From the NCBI RefSeq assembly GCF_002879645.1, contig NZ_PNRE01000086.1, positions 1 to 33,655 of the forward strand: a stretch of 33,655 nucleotides of DNA, in the 5' to 3' direction. Shown in pieces: positions 1 through 7,639 of the stretch (the first letter of the stretch is position 1; each line of letters starts with the position of its first letter). The notes below the pieces were generated by a model. That model worked only from the letters and a program-made list of their open reading frames with translations. It searched no databases and had not been told where the DNA came from. The stretch is from Halomonas heilongjiangensis. GTDB lineage: Bacteria; Pseudomonadota; Gammaproteobacteria; Pseudomonadales; Halomonadaceae. The translations under genes were made by a program, and so were the position numbers.

Positions 1-190
1 GAAGCTCCCCCCGCGGCCGGCGACGCCCCTCGATCACCAGCACGCCGGCCAGGCTCACGATGGCGAGCGAGGCAACCCATGCCGGGGCGAACCACAGCGC
101 CAGCCCGGCCACGACCAGCACCAGCAGCAGATGGACGGCCAGGGCCAGCCTAGACGGGACGATGCGCAGCGCTATCGGGGTGTTCGGCAT
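1..190 (-). CDS. ygfX: YgfX/CptA-like inner-membrane protein (partial, runs off the left edge)
   Basis: The minus strand encodes a protein starting MPNTPIALRIVPSRLALAV followed by two hydrophobic stretches split by a WFAP turn and then a basic segment (GRRRPRG). This matches the N-terminal two-helix membrane hairpin of the YgfX (CptA, DUF1434) family. Only about 63 residues lie in the window. The start was chosen because it lies inside the end of sdhE, a 41-nt overlap that is usual for this gene pair, and because the PSR motif precedes the first helix. In Escherichia coli YgfX/CptA was described as a membrane partner of SdhE/CptB, but its function is debated. Identity is inferred from position and topology, since the soluble C-terminal half is missing. 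Confidence 0.7.
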   Translation of the reverse strand, partial: MPNTPIALRIVPSRLALAVHLLLVLVVAGLALWFAPAWVASLAIVSLAGVLVIEGRRRPRGEL

Positions 191-443
191 GCTCGACGAT
201 CATCTGCACGATGCGCCGGCGCATCGGTTCCTCCGGCCACTCGCGCCGCATCAGCCAGGCGAAGAGGTCCTGGTCCTCCTCGTCGATCAGCGCTCGGTAG
301 GCGGCCTGGTCCGTCTCGCCCAGGGCGTCATAGCGCTGTTCGAGGAAGGGAATCAGCAGCAGGTCCAGCTCCCACATGCCGCGGCGGGAGTGCCAGTAGA
401 GCCGCTTGCGCAGGGCAGCGTCCGTGGACGATTGTTCGCTCAA
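150..443 (-). CDS. sdhE: SdhE, FAD assembly factor for succinate dehydrogenase
   Basis: This is a small acidic protein of 97 residues. It carries the SdhE/YgfY (DUF339) signature RGMWELD at residues 21-27 and the following LLIPFLEQRYDAL and LFAWLM segments. SdhE binds apo-SdhA and promotes covalent FAD attachment in the cytoplasm; the RGxxE loop is the functional motif of the family. No ATG fits. I chose the TTG at 443 because a GAGG ribosome-binding site lies 6 nt upstream and it gives the normal family length (80-100 aa). An upstream ATG at 536 would add an arginine/glycine-rich tail unlike the family. ygfX overlaps the 3' end, so the two are probably co-transcribed. Confidence 0.88.
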   Translation of the reverse strand: MSEQSSTDAALRKRLYWHSRRGMWELDLLLIPFLEQRYDALGETDQAAYRALIDEEDQDLFAWLMRREWPEEPMRRRIVQMIVEHAEHPDSAAHRPV

Positions 444-554
444 CGTCGACCTCGACAGTCCGGATGAATGTGGCGCCAGTATACCCGAGCCCCCTCCAGG
501 CAGCAGCATGCACCGGCCCGCACGGGACCGCCCCAACCTCTATAGTCGTAGTTC

Positions 555-597
555 GTTGTTTTATCACGATTTGCGCAGTATGCTTTAACAAAACAAC
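555..597 (+). promoter_or_regulatory. Candidate ihfB promoter within an AT-rich inverted repeat
   Basis: The gap between divergent sdhE and ihfB is AT-rich compared with its surroundings. An inverted repeat, GTTGTTTT at 555-562 and AAAACAAC at 590-597, encloses a sigma70-like arrangement TTGTTT (556-561), 17-nt spacer, TATGCT (579-584) pointing toward ihfB. Each hexamer matches consensus at about four of six positions, so the promoter call is moderate. The inverted repeat could be an operator or could be chance in AT-rich DNA. The ihfB ribosome-binding site (GGAGAG, 5 nt before the ATG at 646) lies outside it. Confidence 0.35.
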
Positions 598-645
598 AAC
601 GCTGGGAACAGACAGGCCCCAGGCACGAATGCATGGAGAGAGCCG

Positions 646-942
646 ATGACCAAGTCAGAGTTGATCGAGCAGATTGCGATGCGGCAGCCCGAGCTGTCGG
701 TCAAGGAAGTCGAAGCGGCGGTGCGACTGATCCTCGACGACATCACCGACACCCTGGCCGAAGGGGGGCGCGTGGAGATCCGTGGCTTCGGCAGCTTCTC
801 GCTGCACTATCGCGAGCCCCGGGTCGGCCGCAACCCCAAGACCGGCGAACCGGTCGCGCTGAGCGGCAAGTTCGTGCCACACTTCAAGCCCGGCAAGGAG
901 CTGCGCGAGCAGGTGGATGCCAGTCGCGCCCTGGGCTACTGA
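646..942 (+). CDS. ihfB: Integration host factor subunit beta
   Basis: This 98-residue protein has the HU/IHF fold signature: the opening [10 protein letters not shown], the dimer-core stretch [15 protein letters not shown], and the DNA-bending arm RNPKTGEP whose proline intercalates between base pairs. The opening and the length of the C-terminal helix match IHF beta rather than HU or IHF alpha. With IhfA it forms the heterodimer that bends DNA sharply and supports transcription, recombination and replication. A GGAGAG site precedes the ATG by 5 nt. In most gammaproteobacteria ihfB follows rpsA. Here its upstream neighbour is the divergent sdhE, so it must have its own promoter. Confidence 0.96.
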   Translation: MTKSELIEQIAMRQPELSVKEVEAAVRLILDDITDTLAEGGRVEIRGFGSFSLHYREPRVGRNPKTGEPVALSGKFVPHFKPGKELREQVDASRALGY

Positions 943-1009
943 GGTCCACTCCACCTGGCGGGTTCCGATTTCCATTGTCATACCGACTGACATCACAGGG
1001 GACACATTC

Positions 1010-1315
1010 ATGCGTTGGCTCAAAGGCCTGATCCTGGCCATCATCCTGCTGGCGGTTCTGCTCATCGGCATCCTGTTCGCCGTCAACAACCAGCAGGCGC
1101 TGCCCCTCAACCTGATCTGGATCGAGCTTCCCGCGGCCTCGCTGTCGGTATGGTTGCTGGCGGCCCTGGCCTGCGGCGTGTTCCTCGGCATGCTGGCCAT
1201 GAGTGGCGTCTATCTCCGCCTGCGCACCCTGCTGACCCGCGCCCAGCGCCACAATCAGCAGCAGCGCAAGGAGCTCGACCGCCTGCGCATCCAGGAGATG
1301 AAGGAACTCCCCTAA
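1010..1315 (+). CDS. lapA: LapA, lipopolysaccharide assembly protein A (YciS, DUF1049)
   Basis: This is a 101-residue inner-membrane protein. A first transmembrane helix (LKGLILAIILLAVLLIGILF, about residues 4-23) is followed by the family hallmark VNNQQALPLNLIWIELPAAS. A second helix follows (about 47-68), then a charged cytoplasmic tail with coiled-coil character (RAQRHNQQQRKELDRLR). LapA works with LapB to control LpxC turnover and LPS synthesis. I used the ATG at 1010, which has an AGGGG site 8 nt upstream. An in-frame ATG at 917 would put 31 unrelated residues before the membrane helix and overlap ihfB. The stop codon abuts the lapB ATG, so translation is probably coupled. Confidence 0.92.
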   Translation: MRWLKGLILAIILLAVLLIGILFAVNNQQALPLNLIWIELPAASLSVWLLAALACGVFLGMLAMSGVYLRLRTLLTRAQRHNQQQRKELDRLRIQEMKELP

Positions 1316-2497
1316 ATGCCCGATGTTCTGCTGCTGGCGCTGTTGTTGGCAGCGGTGGCCATCGGCTGGTGGCTAGGCCGCCGCGAACGCAGAAAACACC
1401 ACGATCCCGCGCCGTCGACGCCCCTTGCACGGGATTATTTCGTGGGCCTCAACTATCTGCTCAATGACCAGCAGGATCGGGCCATCGAGACCTTCGTCAC
1501 GGCCCTCGAGGTCAACAGCGAGACCATCGAGACCCACATCACCCTGGGCAACCTCTTTCGCACCCGCGGAGAGGCCGACCGCGCCGTGAAGATCCACCAG
1601 AACCTGCTCGCCCGCCCGACCCTCACCGCCCTGCAAAGCGACCGCGTACAACTCGAGCTGTCACGCGACTTCCTCAAGCTGGGGCTGCTCGATCGCGCCG
1701 AACGGTTGCTGCAGAGCCTGGTGCGCGACACCCCGGACGAGGAGATCCGCCAGGCGGCCAAGCGACTGCTGGTCGACCTGCTGGAGCGTGAAGGCGAATG
1801 GAGGGCGGCTCTCGACGTGGCGCTGCCCCAGATGGTGCGCCAGCACGACGATATCCGCCGCGCCGCCGCCCACTGGCTCTGCGAGCTGGCCGAGCAGGAG
1901 CGGCACACCTCGAGCCCGGCGCTGGCACGGCGCCACCTGCGCCAGGCGCTGGCCACCGACGAGCGCTGCGTGCGCGCCAACCTGCTGCTGGCCGGCATGG
2001 AGCACGATACCGGCCACTACAAGCAGGAGATCCGCCTCCTCAGGCGCATCCCCGACCAGGACCCGGCCTTCGCCCCCACCATCCTCGAGCCACTGGCCCG
2101 GGCCTATCGCCTGATGGACGACGAGGAGGGCCTGATCCAGTGCCTGCGAGAGCTGCTCGAACGCGCGCCCTACACCAGCGTGATCATCCTGCTCGCCGAG
2201 ACGCTGCGCCAGCGCGAGGGCCTGCAGGCCGCCATCGACCTGGTCGGCGAGCAACTCGACCGGGAACCGAGCCTGGGCGCGGTGGACTACCTGATGGACC
2301 TCTACCGACACGACGGCCAGGGCCAACCCGCCGAACGTATCCTGCTGCTCCAGCGCCACACCCGCACCCTGCTCCACGCCCTGCCCCGCCACCGCTGCCG
2401 GCGCTGCGGCTTCGCCGGCGAGCAGCTGCATTGGCAGTGCCCCAGCTGTCGCAGCTGGGGCACCACCAAACCGATCACCGGTATCGAGGGCGAGTAG
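1316..2497 (+). CDS. lapB: LapB, lipopolysaccharide assembly protein B (YciM)
   Basis: This 393-residue protein has the LapB architecture: an N-terminal membrane anchor (LLLALLLAAVAIGWWLG), a long run of tetratricopeptide repeats starting at DYFVGLNYLLNDQQDRA, and a C-terminal rubredoxin-like metal site with cysteines at 361, 364, 375 and 378 (CRRCGF and CPSC). LapB is the adaptor that presents LpxC to the protease FtsH and so limits lipid A synthesis; the metal domain is essential in E. coli. The ATG follows the lapA stop with no gap, so it is very likely translated by re-initiation. The usual E. coli length is 389 aa. No motif is missing. Confidence 0.95.
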   Translation: MPDVLLLALLLAAVAIGWWLGRRERRKHHDPAPSTPLARDYFVGLNYLLNDQQDRAIETFVTALEVNSETIETHITLGNLFRTRGEADRAVKIHQNLLARPTLTALQSDRVQLELSRDFLKLGLLDRAERLLQSLVRDTPDEEIRQAAKRLLVDLLEREGEWRAALDVALPQMVRQHDDIRRAAAHWLCELAEQERHTSSPALARRHLRQALATDERCVRANLLLAGMEHDTGHYKQEIRLLRRIPDQDPAFAPTILEPLARAYRLMDDEEGLIQCLRELLERAPYTSVIILLAETLRQREGLQAAIDLVGEQLDREPSLGAVDYLMDLYRHDGQGQPAERILLLQRHTRTLLHALPRHRCRRCGFAGEQLHWQCPSCRSWGTTKPITGIEGE

Positions 2498-2500
2498 CGC

Positions 2501-3202
2501 TCACTCCCCGGCCAGTTCCGCCTCGATGGCGGAAAGCGCCGCCATGGGGTCCTCCGCCTGGGTCACCGGACGCCCCACCACCAGATGGGTACTGCCGGCC
2601 GCCAGGGCGTCGCTCGGTGCCATGATGCGCCGCTGATCGCCGACAGCCGCAAAGCTCGGGCGAATGCCCGGCGTCACCTTCAGGAAGTCATCACCACACA
2701 GCGTACGCAGCCGGGCCGATTCCCTGGCCGAGCAGACCACGCCGTCCATGCCACTGTCGCGGGCCAGCATCGCCAGGCGCTCGACCTGCTCGGCGGGACT
2801 CGCGGCGACCCCCACCTCGGCGAGGTCCGCCGCCTCCATGCTGGTCAGCACCGTGACCGCGATCAGGTGGGTCGAGAGGCCATGTCGGTCGAGTCGCTCG
2901 CGGGCGGCCTCCATCATGCGCCGCCCGCCGCCGGCATGGACATTGACCATCCAGGTGCCCTGCTCGGCGGCGGCCTGCACCGCACCGGCCACGGTATTGG
3001 GGATGTCGTGGAACTTGAGATCCAGGAACACTTCGAACCCGCGCCCGTGCAAGGCTTCCAGCACGTCGGGCCCGCTGCGGGTGAACAGCTCCTTGCCCAC
3101 CTTGACCCGGCAGCGCGCGGGGTCCAACTGGTCGGCCATGCACAGGGCGGCATCCAGGGAGGGGTAGTCGAGGGCGATGATCAGCGGCGAATCGGTGGAC
3201 AC
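2501..3202 (-). CDS. pyrF: Orotidine 5'-phosphate decarboxylase
   Basis: This enzyme converts OMP to UMP, the last step of pyrimidine synthesis. The protein starts [14 protein letters not shown] after the initiator and carries the catalytic signature [11 protein letters not shown] (D, K and D of the DxKxxD triad), the upstream lysine in VKVGKELF, and the phosphate-binding end VTPGIRP...[14 protein letters not shown]. From the GTG at 3202 it is 233 residues, near the usual 230-245. This start has GGAG 8 nt upstream; longer in-frame extensions lack family similarity. It is convergent with lapB, with 3 nt between the two stop codons, so the transcripts must overlap or end inside each other. Confidence 0.95.
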   Translation of the reverse strand: MSTDSPLIIALDYPSLDAALCMADQLDPARCRVKVGKELFTRSGPDVLEALHGRGFEVFLDLKFHDIPNTVAGAVQAAAEQGTWMVNVHAGGGRRMMEAARERLDRHGLSTHLIAVTVLTSMEAADLAEVGVAASPAEQVERLAMLARDSGMDGVVCSARESARLRTLCGDDFLKVTPGIRPSFAAVGDQRRIMAPSDALAAGSTHLVVGRPVTQAEDPMAALSAIEAELAGE

Positions 3203-3425
3203 GGACCGGTCTCCAGGCAGGTGGGCATTGGGCAGATAGCACGATGCCGCCAGTATATCAGCCCTGGCGGACGGCCGATGTGGGAGAAAACCTGCAACGA
3301 TCATGGCAACTGGCCGACAGCCATTGGCGGCGATGACCGACCCTGCACCCGCGAAGCTCGCGCTAGCTTGATAGAGGCACCCGCGGGGTGTCTAACGCCA
3401 AGAGGAACCGAAAGGGAGAATCGAC

Positions 3426-3707
3426 ATGACACAATGGACCAGAGGGATCGTCGCCGCGATGCTGCTCGGGCTGCTGCTGGGCCTATCGTCCATGGCGGCA
3501 CTGGCCCAGGAGGTAGCCCCCATCAACGTCAACACCGCCGACGCCGAACTGCTCACCGAGCTCCCGGGGGTCGGACCCAGCCGGGCTGAGGCCATCATCG
3601 AGTATCGCGAGGCGAATGGTCCCTTCGAGAGTGCCGACGACCTGGTGAACGTCAGCGGCATCGGTGCCAGCACCGTCGAGGGATTGCAGGACCAGGTGGA
3701 GTTCTAG
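3426..3707 (+). CDS. Secreted ComEA-family helix-hairpin-helix protein
   Basis: This is a 93-residue protein with a signal peptide (hydrophobic core AAMLLGLLLGL, cleavage likely after ALAQ near residue 28). A single tandem helix-hairpin-helix domain follows: INVNTADAELLTELPGVGPSRAEAI and then VSGIG. ComEA-type domains bind DNA non-specifically, and in naturally competent Gram-negatives short periplasmic forms help pull in transforming DNA. The short signal-peptide-plus-HhH form is widespread in non-competent gammaproteobacteria too (the YbaV type), so competence cannot be concluded. It is monocistronic, with AAGGGAGA upstream of the ATG and a hairpin just after the stop. Confidence 0.88.
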   Translation: MTQWTRGIVAAMLLGLLLGLSSMAALAQEVAPINVNTADAELLTELPGVGPSRAEAIIEYREANGPFESADDLVNVSGIGASTVEGLQDQVEF

Positions 3708-3714
3708 CCACTCC

Positions 3715-3738
3715 GGGCGGGCCAGCGTTGGCCCGCCC
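3715..3738. terminator. Perfect hairpin between convergent genes
   Basis: GGGCGGGCCA (3715-3724), a GCGT loop and TGGCCCGCCC (3729-3738) form a perfect 10-bp GC-rich stem. It lies 7 nt after the comEA-like stop and 14 nt beyond the end of the convergent SDR gene, where a shared terminator would be expected. There is no T-tract on either strand, so termination may need help or be inefficient. Confidence 0.55.
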
Positions 3739-3752
3739 TCAGCGACACCGCC

Positions 3753-4514
3753 TCACAGTCGCAAGCCACCATCGCACTCGATGACCCGGCCACTGAAGTA
3801 GTCGTTCTCCATGATGAAGGCCACGCTCTCGGCGATGTCCGCCGGCTGCCCCAGTCGGCCCAGCGGCACCCCGGCGGCGAGCTTGTCGAGCATGTCCTGG
3901 CGCATCGAGGCGGTCATGTCGGTCTCGATGAAGCCCGGTGCCACCGCCCCCACGCGAATGCCGTAGCGCGCCAGCTCCCTCGCCCAGGTCGTGGTCAACG
4001 CCACCACCCCGGCCTTGGCCGCGGCATAGTTGCTCTGCCCCATGTTGCCGGCCCGCGAGATGCTGGAGATATTGACGATCACGCCCTGGCACTCCGCCTC
4101 GATCATCTGGGCGGCCGCCTCGCGTCCACACAGGAAGACCCCGGTCAGGTTGACGTCGATCACCTGCTGCCACTGCTCCAGCGACAGGGTCTTCTCGACC
4201 CGCCCCTCCTTCGCCTTGACCAGCAGGCCATCGCGAAGGATACCGGCATTGTTGACCAGGCCGTTGACCGGGCCCAGGGAGGCCGCGATGTCACCGAAGG
4301 CCTGCTTGACCGATGCCTCGTCGGCCACGTTGACCACGAAACCGCGCGCCTCGATGCCGGCGCCGTGAAGGCTGGTGACCGCCAGGTCGAGGGAGGCGGC
4401 ATCCACGTCGAGCAGAGCCGGGGTCGCCCCCCGGCTCCCCAGCAGATGGGCCATGGCGAGGCCGAGGCCGCGGGCGCCGCCGGTGATGGCGACAATGGAA
4501 CCAGTGAGCTTCAT
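3753..4514 (-). CDS. SDR-family oxidoreductase, 3-oxoacyl-ACP reductase (FabG)-like
   Basis: This 253-residue classical short-chain dehydrogenase has the cofactor motif TGGARGLG at residues 11-18, the NNAG motif near 90, the catalytic serine in NISSISRAG near 140 and the YAAAK active site near 155. The C-terminal [10 protein letters not shown] and [14 protein letters not shown] segments are typical of FabG-like reductases of 3-oxoacyl thioesters. An acidic residue (LLDVDAAS) follows beta-2 where NADPH enzymes usually have a basic one, so NADH may be preferred; this is inference. The ATG at 4514 has GGAG 8 nt upstream. Longer in-frame starts add arginine-rich filler. It is monocistronic and divergent from fxsA, with an 11-bp repeat array in its upstream region. 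Confidence 0.85.
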   Translation of the reverse strand: MKLTGSIVAITGGARGLGLAMAHLLGSRGATPALLDVDAASLDLAVTSLHGAGIEARGFVVNVADEASVKQAFGDIAASLGPVNGLVNNAGILRDGLLVKAKEGRVEKTLSLEQWQQVIDVNLTGVFLCGREAAAQMIEAECQGVIVNISSISRAGNMGQSNYAAAKAGVVALTTTWARELARYGIRVGAVAPGFIETDMTASMRQDMLDKLAAGVPLGRLGQPADIAESVAFIMENDYFSGRVIECDGGLRL

Positions 4515-4608
4515 ATACGCGTCTCCAGGGGAAAGGGTCGTGTCGCCTGCGCGGGCCCTGGCAGCAGCCCGAACGCCACGCCTGCGGAGCACTCATCCTG
4601 TTATTATG

Positions 4609-4663
4609 CAACCACTATTCAGCCACTATTCAACCACTATTCAACCACTATTCAACCACTGTT
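4609..4663. repeat. Five tandem 11-bp repeats (CAACCACTATT) in a divergent promoter region
   Basis: Five head-to-tail copies lie at 4609, 4620, 4631, 4642 and 4653. Three are identical, one has a single change (CAGCCACTATT) and the last ends CACTGTT. The period of 11 bp is about one helical turn, so copies face the same side of the DNA. The array is 95-149 bp upstream of the SDR start and 138-192 bp upstream of fxsA. On the minus strand a -10-like CATAAT (complement of 4603-4608) follows the array directly, pointing to the SDR gene. Confidence 0.9.
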
Positions 4664-4743
4664 GTGCACTGCATCATTACCATATCGGGATATGGAAGCC
4701 TATTCCACCTTCGCCGAAGCAGGATCGGTCGGACGGCCCGTCG

Positions 4744-4770
4744 CTTGATTTTTTTCCTGCCGCCCCCATT
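4744..4770 (+). promoter_or_regulatory. Candidate sigma32 (heat-shock) promoter for fxsA
   Basis: CTTGATT (4744-4750), a 13-nt spacer and CCCCATT (4764-4770) resemble the RpoH consensus CTTGAAA-N13-17-CCCCATNT. It ends about 30 nt before the fxsA start codon. The spacer length equals that of the better match upstream of groES, and fxsA lies next to the groE operon. Confidence 0.45.
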
Positions 4771-4800
4771 CTCAGCGCAACTGTCATCCGCGGAGTCGTC

Positions 4801-5328
4801 ATGCCCTTTCTGCTTCTCTTCTCTCTCTTCGCCCTGCTCGATTTCGTCATCCTGTTCTCCGTCGGCAGCCAGATCGGCCTGCTGACGACCCTGGCCCTGG
4901 TACTGGCCACCGGCTTCATCGGCCTGCACCTGATACGCCGCGAGGGGGTCGCGACCTTCGCCCGGGCCCAGGAGCGCATGGCGCGGGGCGAGGTACCCTC
5001 CGGCGAACTGCTCACCGGGGCGGCACTGATCTTCGGCGGCGCGCTGCTGATGGCGCCAGGCTTCCTCTCCGACGCCCTGGGGGTCATCTGCCTGCTCCCC
5101 AACGCCCGCCGCCTGCTCGGCCGCCTGCTGGGATGGCTCGGCATCCGCCTGCAGCACCGCACGGGGCACGGCCATGGCGCTCGCCCCGACCAGGGGCCCG
5201 ATGCCGACTGGCAACAGGCCGGCCGGGGAGACGACGCCGCGCGACAGGAGCAGGCAACGTCCAGCAGCGGCTCCCGGGAGGCACCGCTGGAAGGCGATTT
5301 CATCGGCCGCGACGAGCGGCACCGTTGA
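4801..5328 (+). CDS. fxsA: FxsA family membrane protein
   Basis: This 175-residue protein is hydrophobic over its first 120 residues. It starts MPFLLLFSLFALLDFVILF, continues with a second helix (LLTTLALVLATGFIGLHLIRREG) and then the family block GELLTGAALIFGGALLMAPGFLSDALGVICLLP. The C-terminal 55 residues are polar and low in complexity, as in other FxsA proteins. In E. coli, excess FxsA relieves exclusion of phage T7 by the F plasmid; its normal role is unclear. The ATG at 4801 has GGAG 5 nt upstream. The longer in-frame ORF back to 4375 is antisense to the SDR gene and was not used. It lies immediately upstream of groES. Confidence 0.9.
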   Translation: MPFLLLFSLFALLDFVILFSVGSQIGLLTTLALVLATGFIGLHLIRREGVATFARAQERMARGEVPSGELLTGAALIFGGALLMAPGFLSDALGVICLLPNARRLLGRLLGWLGIRLQHRTGHGHGARPDQGPDADWQQAGRGDDAARQEQATSSSGSREAPLEGDFIGRDERHR

Positions 5329-5364
5329 GCGAGCGCCGGGCATGAATTTTTTTTCTTCGGCGCC

Positions 5365-5392
5365 CTTGAAAGCCCCTGCCCAGCCCCCACTT
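5365..5392 (+). promoter_or_regulatory. sigma32-type heat-shock promoter of groES-groEL
   Basis: CTTGAAA (5365-5371) matches the RpoH -35 consensus fully. A 13-nt spacer leads to CCCCACTT (5385-5392), one mismatch from CCCCATNT. It lies about 156 nt upstream of the groES start, leaving a long leader. No CIRCE-type inverted repeat (TTAGCACTC-N9-GAGTGCTAA) is visible here, so control looks RpoH-based, as is usual in gammaproteobacteria. Confidence 0.75.
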
Positions 5393-5548
5393 CTCGCTCA
5401 GCAACAGGCTTCGGCACGGGGTCAGCCCCGGGCCATCGACAGGGAAGGCGATTCGTCGCCTCCACCTCGCGGCCCGTCCGCGAGGGTGATGATGAACCGC
5501 CATGGCAGTGACGTCATGGCACAGCAAACCATCAGGAGAACGTGAGCA

Positions 5549-5842
5549 ATGAACATCCGTCCCTTGCACGATCGCGTCGTCGTCCGTCGCGTGGAAGAAG
5601 AACAGAAAACCGCTGGCGGCATCGTGCTCCCGGGTAACGCCCAGGAAAAACCGACTCGTGGCGAGGTACTCGCCGTCGGTAATGGCCGGATTCTCGACAA
5701 CGGCGATGTCCGTCCGCTGGATGTGAAGGCCGGCGACACCGTGATCTTCAAGGAGGGCTTCGGCGTCGAGAAGCAGAAGATCGATGGCGAGGAAGTCCTG
5801 ATCATGAGCGAGTCCGACATCCTGGCCGTGGTCGAAGGCTGA
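5549..5842 (+). CDS. groS: Co-chaperonin GroES
   Basis: This 97-residue protein has the standard GroES layout: the opening [14 protein letters not shown], the mobile loop that docks on GroEL ([19 protein letters not shown] region, about residues 17-35), and the conserved [14 protein letters not shown] and end region [11 protein letters not shown]. It caps the GroEL ring and closes the folding chamber. A CAGGAGAACG ribosome-binding region precedes the ATG. It is followed 78 nt later by groEL and is transcribed with it from the heat-shock promoter upstream. Confidence 0.98.
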   Translation: MNIRPLHDRVVVRRVEEEQKTAGGIVLPGNAQEKPTRGEVLAVGNGRILDNGDVRPLDVKAGDTVIFKEGFGVEKQKIDGEEVLIMSESDILAVVEG

Positions 5843-5890
5843 ACGGCCCGACGCTACGCCGAGACTCGCTCGCATACCGCTCAAATCTGA

Positions 5891-7564
<1,674 letters not shown>

Positions 7565-7600
7565 CCAGCCCCCTGACCCACCAGGCACGCGCCTGATCGA

Positions 7601-7630
7601 CCCCCGCCGGGACACCGGCGGGGGTTTTTT
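7601..7630 (+). terminator. Rho-independent terminator of groES-groEL
   Basis: CCCCCGCCGG (7601-7610), GACA loop, CCGGCGGGGG (7615-7624) and six T residues (7625-7630) give a perfect 10-bp stem with a classic U-tract. It starts 36 nt after the groEL stop and ends 9 nt before the end of the convergent monooxygenase gene. Confidence 0.95.
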
Positions 7631-7639
7631 ATTGCAGAA

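Noticed and set aside
4609..4663. The 11-bp repeats as a CRISPR array or plasmid origin iterons
   Set aside because: There are no spacers, so it is not CRISPR; the context is chromosomal with no replication gene nearby.
4776..4790. A single CTGTCATCC near fxsA as a Pho box
   Set aside because: Only one half-site is present and there is no 11-bp partner.
5333..5363. Inverted repeat GCGCCG/CGGCGC with eight T residues after fxsA, as a terminator
   Set aside because: The T-run is in the loop between the arms, not after the stem, so it does not have terminator layout; it also lies directly before the groES promoter.
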